From Chara braunii (Eukaryota > Streptophyta > Charophyceae > Charales > Characeae): 20,000 nucleotides of DNA. The translations under genes were made by a program, and so were the position numbers. Under the pieces are notes generated by a model that saw only the letters and a program-made list of their open reading frames with translations, made no database searches and had not been told where the DNA came from. The stretch covers positions 2,945,818-2,965,817 of the forward strand of contig BFEA01000099.1 of NCBI GenBank assembly GCA_003427395.1, written 5' to 3'. Below are positions 1-9,662 of this stretch, piece by piece. Numbering within the stretch: the first letter of the stretch is position 1; every line of letters begins with the position of its first letter.

Positions 1-94
1 TTTTTTTTTTTTTTTTTTTTTTTTTTTGGACTTTCCTTAGTCCTTGCACACTCATGCCGCCTGGTAAAATAAGGTGACTCGGCTAGTAGCCTAG
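1..94. repeat. Poly-T tract and possible end of a hAT-like small element
   Basis: Bases 1-27 are uninterrupted T and reach the window edge. Bases 83-94 read ctagtagcctag, one mismatch from the terminal inverted repeat ctggtagcctag that closes the MITE at 3905-3916. Just inside it, 'aaggtgactcgg' resembles 'aagtgacccc ggg' inside that MITE, whose interior also carries a long homopolymer. I infer a diverged right end of a related element truncated by the window. No left end or target duplication is visible, so this stays weak. Confidence 0.3.
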
Positions 95-97
95 CAA

Positions 98-1583
98 TAA
101 AACAAATATAAGAAGTCATATAATAAAATAAATTAATAGTTAAAAATAATATTTTTTAATAAAATAATCACAACAAAAACCTAATGAATTAATGAGGATA
201 CATGAAAAACATTAAGAAACAAAGTCAGTCACCAACACAAATATATAATATTTGGTTTAACATCATCTTTATTTTTTTATCAAAGTATGAGAAAAGACCA
301 GCTGCAGCAGCAATGTGCATAAATGCTTCAATAATTTGGATATACACACACATACACATGTTTATTGTGTGTGTTTGTGTGTAATTATTATAGCAATGGT
401 TATTCTGACCTATTGCTAAAACAACAACAGTCTAACCTTTGTACACATAGACGCATGTGTGTGTGTGTGTGTGATGCTGCATTAATATGTTATGTGTGTG
501 CATGATGTTGCATTAATATGTTATGAGAATGTGTGATGTTGTAGTGGTGGCTAATCTAAATTGTTTTTCCAACAACAACAATCAAATTTTTACAGATAAA
601 TATGAACACCATTGAATAAATGACAACAATGTTAGCTCCCCCTCATTTTTTTCCCAACATTGTTTTCATTTGAATGCGCCATGAACGACAGCCTTTATGG
701 TTGGTCTTCCCTCCTCCTTGCAATTATTTCACATAATATCCTCATTCTTTAAATTTCATTTAAAAAAAATATACCAGGTTGGACTAAAGCGTACAACAAG
801 ACCATGTAACGGGACGAGCTAACCTCCAGGCTCGAACTGAAGTGGGAATCGGTGGGTAGCTTTTGGGCGGTATTTTTATGTTATACAATCCCCACAAACA
901 TGTTTGTGATTGCGGTTTTCGGGTTTTCGGACTCAATAGATATTACAAAAGAGACTTGCATACAGGTAGCATATGCATACAATAGTATGAATAATTTCTT
1001 GTACGAGGTCGTTGAAGACACAACGCAGTAAAGACCAAATAAAATCTTATCTATCTCGTAAAATTATGATGAACAAAATTAAAACTAACAAGATTTTTTA
1101 ATACTAAGATAAGTCTTACGTAAACAATAACTAATATACATTATTGTAAATATATTTTTAAAAATAAAGGAGTATGAAAAATAAGTTATCTCGACATCAA
1201 AAGCGTTATATACATGATAAGTAAGATTATGCATAAGTTTTCGACCTCTTGACCACATTCACATTTAATCATTCATAAAATCCATTATTGAAAGCAAACA
1301 GAATAACACCTATATAATAAAATAAAATAAAAGTAGCAACTTTATTGTCTGTAAGTTGAAGAAAAACAAATGTATGTTATCCTTTCACAATGAAAGTAAA
1401 TCAATTTTATCCTCTCCTTATGAAAAAATAATTTTCCCAATATGATTTTATCACTAATGCGTAAACTAGTTCTTATACCTCTATTAAGATCGAAATCACA
1501 ACAATTGTTATTCTAGTACAAATAACTTTTGATAAAAAAATGATAAAATGAATATAATAATAAAAATTTGCATGCTTCTAATT
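98..1583. other. AT-rich intergenic sequence, no gene seen
   Basis: AT-rich DNA with stop codons in all frames. The only local structure I see is a short (TG)n tract at 456-473, followed by two copies of a 21-bp word (474-494 and 505-525, period 31) that both contain 'gcattaatatgttatg'. A 60-residue open frame at 202-384 starts at an ATG, but its composition follows the surrounding AT-rich and TG-repeat DNA and no domain is visible. I do not call it a gene. Confidence 0.6.
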
Positions 1584-1791
1584 CTTTCATTTCGATTAAG
1601 CATTAACTTCTCTAGAGTCAAATTATCACTTACGAATTTCTTATATATTACAATGAATTCTAATTTTAATTTAGTTAAAAAGTGCGACTTTCATTTCGAG
1701 AAAGCATTAACTTCTCTAAGGTGAAATTATCACTTACGAATTTCTTATATATTACAATGAATTCTAATTTTAATTTAGTTAAAAAGTGCGA
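1584..1791. repeat. Direct tandem duplication, 104-bp unit
   Basis: Copy 1 spans 1584-1687 and copy 2 spans 1688-1791, head to tail, each exactly 104 bp. They begin 'ctttcatttcga' and end 'ttaaaaagtgcga'. Only a few substitutions distinguish them (for example tctagagtc versus tctaaggtg), with no indel visible, so the duplication is fairly recent relative to the surrounding decay. There is no coding potential. Confidence 0.9.
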
Positions 1792-3629
1792 TAAATTTTA
1801 TCTTACGGAAAGCAGAAAAACGAAACAAATTTTATGTTCTTCGTAAGTAATCATCGTTAATACATTTTACTGTTTTGGTAAACAGTATATAGTTCAACAT
1901 GTATAAAATTATCAAAGGGAGCGTTGAAATAGTATAAAAAAAAAAATTGTCGCTGAAAGAAGACTACACTGGTTTACAAAGCAATGAAATCCAAGAAAAC
2001 AATCAGTATGCTACAAGACTCTCTAAATAAAATTTAAGCTTAATCGACATCACAAATGACTAAGATACATCACTAGAAAGAGGGGAAAACAACCAGTAAA
2101 AAAAATTGCGTTTAACAACAAAAGTATCAGATATATCACATGTATATCATTCAAAAATTGGTCTTACCCATGACCACTCAAACACAAAATCATTTATGAA
2201 ATTAATGGTTGATTATAAATAAATAAGTTTCTAAAAAAATATTTAAAATTTTAATATTTGATTTATTGTTCGTTGGCCTGAGAAGCCTCGTCGTGTTCAT
2301 TATCTTTCAATAGAAACAAGTACGTTGATTTTTACGTTCCATATAACACTTTAATTCTGACTTGTGGTGCCACCATTCACGAGATTTTCTGCAAAAGTTA
2401 TACTTTATAATATATCAAGAATATCTGACGATCAAAATTACAACAAAATTGCTCTCCTATAATTAAATGAAACTAAATTAGAAAGTAGAGACAAGTAAAA
2501 CCAACGAAACCAATTTGCAGTTTTTTTTTAAATATTATTTGGTGAGAATCCCAGAGTAATCTTCTTTCAGTCATATTATTACTAAAAAATCTATAGTTTA
2601 TTATAGAAAGACTGAGAGAGTTATATTTCATACCTCATTGAGAATTTGCCAATAATTTTTAATTGAGAAAGCGGAAAAAAAAAATAATGGAATTAATATG
2701 ATTTCACTAGTGACTAATTAAACCGCAATTTTATCCAACACCCATAAATTGACATCCGATGAGTTAGGAGCTGGTTTCTAGAGGGGGCACTAACTGAAAG
2801 ACGTTAACCTATCCAGTATCACAATTTTCAAGCGCCACCTTTGACGACTTTTATTTCTTGAAAAAATGGATAGAAAAATATGAAAATTTGATATTTTATA
2901 GCTTAGAGTCTGATTCCACTTTACATAAGTTGGTAGCTTTTAGGCAAAAACTAACATCTCACATTCATCCACGTTGGTACGGATTATCGATAAGGTAGTA
3001 ACATATTTCATAGGTTTAATGTCGTGGAGGTTGGAGAAGCTAGGTCGCCGCATGGCTCGCATGAAATTTTGAAAAAACCACCAGCTAACCTCGACAGGAT
3101 AAAAATGACTGGCCTTTTTTTTTTTTTTTTTTTCGAGGTGGTCCAAAGACATATGTAATTGGGTGACCAGTTTACGATAGTGGCAGTGGGAGTGCCCAAA
3201 TCGTAATCCACTTATTTGTGGCTAACGACCTTGGAATCCAGGAACGTCCCCTACCCACAAAAACTAGTCGGTGCTTTTGTGAATGGTGCAGCGGACCGAG
3301 ATGTAGGGTGCCAATTGTTTTTTTCGACCTGCACGACCCACGTCAATCTGTTTCTATATTTTAGCCTTCTACCAAAACCTGCGTAAAGTCGGATAAAAAC
3401 CTAAGGTCATGATCTTTCCATGGCAAAAAAAAAAAAAATGACCATGAAATAAATATAGCGCCAACCATTTTTGTCACTCTACAAAAAGTGGGCCAATGAA
3501 AAAGATAACGTAACTTTCACGATTTTTCTCGCTCTGTTGAATGTCTCAATAACTCTGAAAATAGAAGGGTCTGCACAATTGGTTGTGATTTGTCTTGGAA
3601 AAATAGTTTAAAAAGTATAAAAAAATAGA
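1792..3629. other. AT-rich intergenic sequence, no gene seen
   Basis: Mostly AT-rich, slightly more GC after about 2940. It holds a T19 run at 3115-3133 and scattered A-runs. Short minus-strand open frames across 2940-3211 are interrupted by this homopolymer and show only low-complexity lysine stretches, so they are not called. A stretch near 3480-3535 ('gtgggccaatga...ttttctcgctctg') has a weak, diverged echo at 3975-4022, on the far side of the MITE, perhaps an old repeat. Confidence 0.5.
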
Positions 3630-3703
3630 CTGTAAAACTAGGCTACCAGCCGGGCCCGCCCGGATCCCGGGTGGTCAGCCCGTGCGAGGATCAGGTCAGG
3701 TCC

Positions 3704-3735
<32 letters not shown>

Positions 3736-3924
3736 TCGGAAAAAAAATTGTTATGCAGCAAAATAAACTGAACAACTTTTGCCTCAGGGTTACATCGAAA
3801 TTTGTCACCAAATTTAAAATAAAAAATAAATTTCAAAAATATTTGATTTATTTTTATTTTTTTTAATTATTTTGGCCCGGCCGGGCAAGTGACCCCGGGC
3901 CACTCTGGTAGCCTAGCTGTAAAA
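3630..3924. mobile_element. Non-autonomous hAT-type MITE with target-site duplication
   Basis: The element proper is 3638-3916 (279 bp). Its ends are perfect 12-bp inverted repeats: ctaggctaccag at 3638-3649 and ctggtagcctag at 3905-3916. Both flanks are the identical 8-bp word ctgtaaaa (3630-3637 and 3917-3924). An 8-bp target duplication is the established signature of hAT-superfamily insertions. Inside each end lies a GC-rich segment of gggccc/cccggg words that partly extends the inverted repeat. The centre is AT-rich with an A-run of about 27 bases near 3709-3735. There is no open frame, so it would depend on a transposase supplied elsewhere. Family placement rests on target-duplication length only. 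Confidence 0.88.
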
Positions 3925-5331
3925 TAAATTCAGCGTCGATGTCTATCGCTCACTATTTTTACCACTTTTCGTCTTGTGGGCCAATGAGAAAAGTTAACTC
4001 ATTTCAATAATTTTTCACTCTGAAATTCATTAGTAAAAAAAAATAAAAAAAATTGGAGGATCCGTAAATTTGGTAATGATCTTTCCAATAAAAATTTTCA
4101 CAAAATTTTAGAAAAAAATGTTTATATTATGGAATAAGTCGTGGTGACAATTCGTTAGATTTCTCAATCAGTATCGTTTCCTTCCTTTTCACGCTATTAT
4201 TTCCGTATTTCCTTTGTCCAATTTTTCTTTCAATGTCTTAGTGAATATTGTGGATATTATCGACATTGACAAGCGAAAAAAAAAAAAGGTCAAAAATTTT
4301 GGTCGTACGTAAATGACAGATTGATATTAAGGCTGACCTATGTAAGTAACGCTCAGTGTAACGAAGATGCAAATCATCCATTCAATAGCAAAATGTAAAT
4401 TTTCTCACTTCAATTATTAATAGTTATATAAAATTTATACGCTACTTAAATGAATAGTTGGTATTTCATTACGAAAATACACTTCCAAAAAATTTGAACT
4501 TACTTTATAATATTGACGACCTAGTATTGATACAGGGTAAACTTTGCCTCTGCTCTCTACGTTCGATCTCGTGACATTCTTGCGCCAAAGCATAAGTTGG
4601 GCCCGATTAAGTTTTCTCTGTTTTTTTTGTAAAAGTAGCACCACAAATCTAGTTTAATTATGCTGCAGGTACCGCTCGGATTTCGGCAGTTTGGTGGGTT
4701 GACCTGCCCATTTCTAGTTTTTATGATAGTTGGCATCCTGTTCTCCGCAGGGTTTTTGGTGAACGACGCAGGTATTGCGGAAGAGGGAGGAAGTAGAGTG
4801 CGACTCTTTGGCGATTGAGCAGCCAAGCAGGCGTGTTTTTTTCGTGTGGTGCTTAAGTTTTTCAACGAATGTAGTATATAACTATGTCTATTGATGTCTA
4901 TTGCACCGACTTACAAGACCCTTGATGATCCTGGTTGGCAGCCAGGTAAGACCGGTAGGGTCCTACGCTAGTTTCAAGCTTCTTTTTCATATTTTTCGTA
5001 ATTGAATCGCGTTCGGGGGCATCATGTGTCATATCTGATTTTTTTTCTAGGCTTCTTCTTATCTTTTCTTTTCTCTCTTTCCTTTCCTTCCTTTCTCCAT
5101 TCTGCATATTTCTTTGATTATCACTTGCTACTCGACATGACTGGATGAGAAAAAACACCAACAGAAAAATTCCCGCGAGAAATGACACTTGAAAAAACAT
5201 TCCATAAAAAAAAAATCCTTCATATTTATAAATTATCATTCTCATGTTTATCCAATTCTAAAATTTTCAGTTTTATTTGTTAAGTTCCCGTCTAATGTGA
5301 GCTTTCCCTTTCAACTACATCTATTTGTTTA
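3925..5331. other. Intergenic sequence, no supportable gene
   Basis: AT-rich with a GC-richer patch at 4650-4850. Two minus-strand open frames cross it. One, 4557-4865, encodes about 102 basic residues with no recognisable domain. The other, 4898-5245, encodes about 115 residues with one strongly hydrophobic stretch (around residues 14-36) followed by a lysine/glutamate-rich segment from the TTTCC-rich DNA at 5050-5100. I recognise neither and cannot rule out chance. If the second were real it would be a single-pass membrane protein with a charged tail. Confidence 0.4.
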
Positions 5332-5506
5332 AGATGGAATGAAAATCTGGACAAATTTATGAAATGTTTTAATTAAACTTTCATTTAACTACAACAAATA
5401 TCTTCTACTTTAGATTGGATTAACCTATTTATGACTGAAAATCCTTACTTAAAATGATAGTCCAATTAAAATATTTAATGAACTCATCCAGACTTTCATT
5501 CCATCT
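5332..5506. mobile_element. Long-arm inverted-repeat element (MITE-like)
   Basis: The left arm (about 5332-5391) begins agatggaatgaaaatctgga. The reverse complement of the right arm (about 5448-5506) begins agatggaatgaaagtctgga. The match continues imperfectly for about 60 bp on each side of a short AT-rich centre. An unpaired third start of the same arm lies at 5602-5650 (agatggaatgaaaatttg). The left flank ends 'tta' and the right flank is 'cta', which would allow a TA target duplication as used by Tc1/mariner elements, but an exact duplication is not demonstrable. No open frame is present. Confidence 0.7.
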
Positions 5507-5816
5507 CTAGCATGCAGTTCAAATAAGAAGGGATACTTCATTCTTGGAAGGAAAGTTCTCAAGTAAGACGGAAAATTTTAAAATTGGAATAACATATTTT
5601 AAGATGGAATGAAAATTTGAAATTAAGAATGTAATTTTACTATAGAATGAATATTTAATTATGAGAATTTTTTCTGTTGACTATCGGAGTGGCAAAAATA
5701 ACACACTCTATCTCACTGAGTAATGGACGTAGTAGTCACACTACTTTTGAGGGGCTTCGAGATTGGATCTAATAGCTTCGTCGATTCCTAGTGTGAACGG
5801 TGGCGTTTGACAAAGT

Positions 5817-7218
5817 TGCTATAAATGTGGGCAAACTGGAAATATTGCTCGTTACTATCCTCATCCTGACCGTCGCTTCAATGGCCAACAACGGTCAACG
5901 AGTACGGCGATTGTGTCGGTGCAAGCTCCACTACTCACCATGCTCGGCAACTCCGGAGTAGGGACCGTTGCACCAAGCTACCCTCGATACTCGGGTGGTG
6001 GAGGTTGGTTTGGGATCAGAGTTAGCACCTTAGAAGATAAGGTGGGGAGGGTTTTGACCAAGCACGAAGTTGATGAAGCGAAGTAAAAAGCAGCACGAGA
6101 AGAAGAGCAAAAGAAGAAATGAGAACAAGAGGAAGAAGAGAAAAGCGAACAAGAGAAGAAAGACTGCGCACTGTTTCATTCTCAGTTTGAGGAGGAGATG
6201 AACTCCAAGATCGATAAGGTATATGAAGCAGTAAACAAGAAAGGAGATGATACTGAGGAGGTTGCAAGGTTGGAGGTAGAAATTGAAGGGCTAAAGAAGA
6301 AGCAGGCAGACTTGAGTACCTCGGGAGTTTCGAAGAACATGAATGAAGTCATGCAACTTAAGTCGCAGGTGACCGAATTAATGAAGATTCTGAACGAGGG
6401 GGGGGGTATGTCGACACCCATCACGAGGAATGGGGAGTCAAAGGAAATTTTGCGACTAAGAAGAGATCAACTAGCAATGACAGAGGCAGCAGACCGGCGT
6501 TTTTCACCTCTACAAGAACTGGTAAATACTCTGCAGTGGCAGAAGGAGGAAGTCGAGGATAACGTAGATTTGTGGAAAAATTAAACCCTGCTACCAGGCA
6601 ACAAACGTGGCAGCGTTACGATTGGAGCTACACATGTTCCACCAATGAACGATGGTCAGACCTCGGTCTTCCCCTTGTGAAACACCGTTGAGTACCAAGA
6701 GGGTGGATGCTAGATTGAAACGGGTGGTGGAACGACACTAGATAGAGGTTCACTTGTTGAGAGAAGCTCGACTGAAGGAAGTCAACGCTCGTAAAGAATC
6801 CGAGCAAGAATTTGAGAGATTGAAGTCAGCTCTAGAGAAACTCTAAATGGAAAACAAGACAAGGAATAATTTGAAATCCATATTCGATGAAGTAGCAGGG
6901 TCATTGGCAAGAAAAGAGAAGGGAAAAATGCAAGTCACTTCAGTGGTGCTCATAAGCGAGAAGGAGGCTTTCATTCGTGAAGCAAGAGAGTACCTCCGGA
7001 AGAAAACTAAGGAAGAAGTTCATGCTATTAGTGCGAAGGAGGACGTTGAGTACACTGCGCTTGAGCCAACCAATGAGGAAATTGTGCAGCAACGTGTTGC
7101 CAGGACATTTGACGAGGAAGGAAACCAGAGAGAAAAAAGTGACTCTGTCTTGGAGGTCACGGACGGTGGGGAGGATGACATCACCAAAGATGACGGGCGT
7201 GACTCAATTACGTCTTAG
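5817..7218 (+). pseudogene. Broken CCHC zinc-knuckle and coiled-coil protein (gag-like)
   Basis: Read in one frame from 5817, the translation begins CYKCGQTGNIARYYP. This is a zinc knuckle of the CX2CX4HX4C type in which the His is Asn and the last Cys is Tyr, so zinc binding should be lost. A Gly-rich linker and a 'STLEDKVGRVL' segment follow, then a highly charged Glu/Lys coiled coil interrupted by TAA at 6084-6086 and TGA at 6120-6122. An open stretch from ATG 6198 to TAA 6582-6584 encodes 128 residues of heptad-like coiled coil. Between about 6660 and 6682 the frame shifts by one, and the continuation meets TAG 6739-6741 and TAA 6844-6846. It is open again from ATG 6847 to 7218 (123 residues, acidic and basic mix ending in an Asp-rich tail). 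No single product can be made. The knuckle suggests a nucleic-acid-binding ancestor, either a retroelement gag or a domesticated host family. Nothing here distinguishes these. Confidence 0.75.
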
Positions 7219-7583
7219 GGTCAAGCCCGAACGCGTCTTATCTATGGCTAATCGTTCGTTCTTGTTGTAAGATCCGATCCTTCTCTGCTGAATTGTTGAG
7301 ATGTAGAGCAGAGAATGTATTGTTGACTTGGGCAATATGTGCGTTAATCCTTTGTGATGGAATTCCTTAGGGATCTAAACTCGCTGATTTTTTCCTTCCT
7401 ACTTTGTTGCATCACTATGGTAGCAATGACGATTCAATGTCTCACTGATGATATCCTGGAAACAGGCAAGTATTTTATTAGGTTGTTTTGCCCGACGCTA
7501 AATAGCAGAGATATATCCAAGAGGTCTAGAAAGTCTCGTAAAGGTTTGAGAGGACGTTTGAGGAAAAAAAAGAAGGACGGTGA
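7219..7583 (+). other. 3' flank of the zinc-knuckle pseudogene, no clear gene
   Basis: This segment separates the zinc-knuckle pseudogene from the truncated reverse transcriptase on the other strand. An open frame with its first ATG at 7357 runs through to 7749. Its second half is antisense to reverse transcriptase, so at most 7357-7583 could be genuine (one hydrophobic stretch, then an Arg/Lys-rich run). I do not recognise it. It may be the original 3' part of the plus-strand element. Confidence 0.4.
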
Positions 7584-8465
7584 CCGCAGTGCGCCAAGTG
7601 TCCATTCAATGTGCTGCGCATGTCCATGGAATGATTCAGAATACACCAAAATGTCGTCCATGTACACGATGATGCAAAAATTGATCATTCCCTGCGTTAA
7701 CCTGGTCTTGTTCACGAAGTTCCGCAAGGTGACATTCATCGCCCTCTGAAAGGTCGCCCGTGCATTGCATATACCCATAGGACAACGAATCCACTGCCAC
7801 GTGCCTTCAAATAATACAAATGCCATCTTCGGTCGATCCTCTTCTCGTACAAGGATATGGTGGAACCCGTGCCGAATGTCAAATTTACTAAAATAGTTAG
7901 CACACCCCATTACATCCAGCAAATCATCAATCCGAGGGAGGGGATATACATCCTTGATCGTGATATCATTCAATTTTCGATAATCGATGCATATACAAAT
8001 CGATCCGTTATTCTTTGGGACCAAAACTACCGGGAAAGACCAAGGACCTGTAGCGGGCTCTATCCACCCATTAGCTTCGAACTCACGGATGCACTCGAGT
8101 GCTGCCTTCCGTTCCGCCAGTGAGTATCGATAAGGCTTGCAATGAATCGACGGGTGGGTACCGGTCTAAATCTCATGCTGGATTATCAAATATAATCCTA
8201 TATCCGTGTCATCAACGCTGATAGCACCCCGGTACTCCGTTAGGATTTCTGCTATGAGTCTATGGGTTTCGTCAGGAACGTATTCTGGCACGTGTAATTT
8301 GTAAAGCTGTTTGTGAATGACGACCGTAATGTGTTTGGTGCGTATGGCTTTTGAGTCCCGGGGCGACGGGGAAGAGATGAAAGAATTGTCCAACCGCCAC
8401 GAGAACACAGTGGTCACCATATGAGCTTCCTCTTCTCGGATGGCCACGTGTTCTTTGGGGTTTAT
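7584..8465 (-). pseudogene. pol: Reverse transcriptase domain, Ty3/gypsy type (truncated)
   Basis: In one minus-strand frame the sequence reads from about 8465 through an upstream pol spacer ('YVPDETHRLIAEIL', 'HCKPYRYSLAERKAALE') into the reverse transcriptase fingers and palm. Visible motifs are VLVPKNNGS, CIDYRKLND, YPLPRIDDLLD, FDIRHGFHH (first catalytic Asp), CPMGICNARATFQRAMN and IVYMDDILVYS, with the YMDD box at 7653-7664. TAG at 8166-8168 breaks the frame before the domain. Homology ends after 'TLGALR' near 7584, where the frame runs into unrelated sequence, so thumb, RNase H and integrase are missing. The catalytic residues themselves survive, but no functional enzyme is possible. 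The YRxLN, PLPRID and ATFQ signatures favour Ty3/gypsy over Ty1/copia. Confidence 0.9.
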
Positions 8466-9285
8466 CCCATCCGCAATGTCCCGGGGGCCACCGGTTTTTC
8501 AGCGATCTTTATTCCGACGTCAAAGAACGAGGCTTTGGGGCACCCAGGGGGTTCCGGAGCCTGTTTCTCCGCCCCTAGACGCAGCAACCGTATCTCTTTT
8601 TCCATGGTGAGAAGCGATCGGGGAGGTGACTTTGTAACGTCGCAGAAGGACCACTTGTCCACGTATCGGGGAAGTAACGGGGATGTGCCCTCATATAAGG
8701 TCCGAGGGGGTTCCGAAGAATCGGGCAGTCTCGATACTTGTACCAGGGGTTCTCCTATAAACAGAACCCGGGCCCGTTGAGCATTCTCTTCAGTAAGTAC
8801 CAATGTCTTCGTTGTTTTCTGTCGGACTGGGTAACTAACTATCTTACGCGTTAGTTCCTGGATTACCGGGTCTGTTTCGTCTTCTCTTTCCGAATCTTCG
8901 GGAGGCGACGACGCTTGTTTTTCGTTTGTCGTCTCCGAATCGACCTTTTTTCTGCCCACATGATCGTTCGGATCGACCCGATCGCGCTTGGATGGTTCTT
9001 ACTCGTCACGGCCCGTTGTCGTGCGGAGGGTGAGACGCATAGGAATGATGTAGGGGTTGCTACCGGTGTTCCTGAGAACCACTACCCGTCGCTCGAAGTC
9101 TAGGTTGGCTTGAAGGGCGTTGAGAGCGGGAAGTCTGAGAAACACATCGTAAGAGGTTACATTGAGTACCACTACATCTCCCAAGGCGTGGACTTTTCCT
9201 ATCTGGAAAGCGACATTTGCCATTCTACCGACCGCTCTGATCTTCTCCTCATATGCGGAGATCAGACGGTCTCCTTAGTTGAGTG
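8462..9285 (-). pseudogene. Protease C-terminal half and pol spacer of the gypsy remnant
   Basis: A single minus-strand frame runs from about 9285 to the stop at 8462-8464 with one internal TAA at 8999-9001. Residues 'VAFQIGKVHALGDVVVLNV' and 'RLPALNALQANLDFERRVVV' fit the second half of a retroviral-type aspartic protease, where a 'G-LPAL' segment normally follows the flap region. After the internal stop comes a hydrophilic Glu/Asp/Lys-rich spacer ('DSETTNEKQASSPPEDSERE'), with no recognised catalytic motif, connecting protease to reverse transcriptase. It is offset by one frame from the active-site half of the protease (9289-9653) and from the reverse transcriptase part, so at least two indels have accumulated. 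Confidence 0.75.
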
Positions 9286-9288
9286 GAA

Positions 9289-9662
9289 TCATTGAATTAA
9301 ATCTTTTCTTATTTCTGCCCGTTCGACTACTCGCAGGGATATGGCCAACACGGCTGCTCCAGAATCTAGAATTGCACTGTAGGGGACTCCCCAAATTTTC
9401 ACGTCGCATTCTGCTGATTTCCATGGAATGACTTTAATATGTAGAGAGTGATCGCGTTTCTGGATGAGCCCCAGGCGTACGGGTTTCGAAGTTCCTGGTA
9501 CGTCTGGTTTTATCTCCTTTGCGGAAAACTTTTCTTTGGCCGCTACCAGCTTGGTGAGTGCAAATCTTTTTCGATTGGCCTTGCAATGCTCGAGCATACG
9601 ATCGTTGGTTTGTTCCGATATGGACAACAAGTGTCCAATCGGAAGCGGGATGCGGTGATCTA
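9289..9662 (-). pseudogene. Retropepsin active-site half (DSGA) of the gypsy remnant
   Basis: This open stretch, on the minus strand, reads 'IPLPIGHLLSISEQTNDRML', a Lys-rich linker, 'KSAECDVKIWGVPYSAILDS' and then GAAVLAISLRV. DSG at 9358-9366 is the aspartic-protease triad (D-S/T-G) of retroelement proteases, which act as homodimers to process gag-pol. The frame closes at TGA 9289-9291, and the natural continuation lies in another frame just downstream. Upstream it is separated from its nucleocapsid partner by the 9663-10110 insertion. Confidence 0.8.

Noticed and set aside
815-850. tRNA B-box-like word (ttcgagcc on the minus strand)
   Set aside because: No A box at the right distance and no tRNA-like fold around it.
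3460-4060. Target-flanking direct repeats of a larger element around the MITE ('gtgggccaatga' at 3489 and 3975)
   Set aside because: Similarity is short and diverged, and the surrounding words occur in different order, so I could not support an element boundary.
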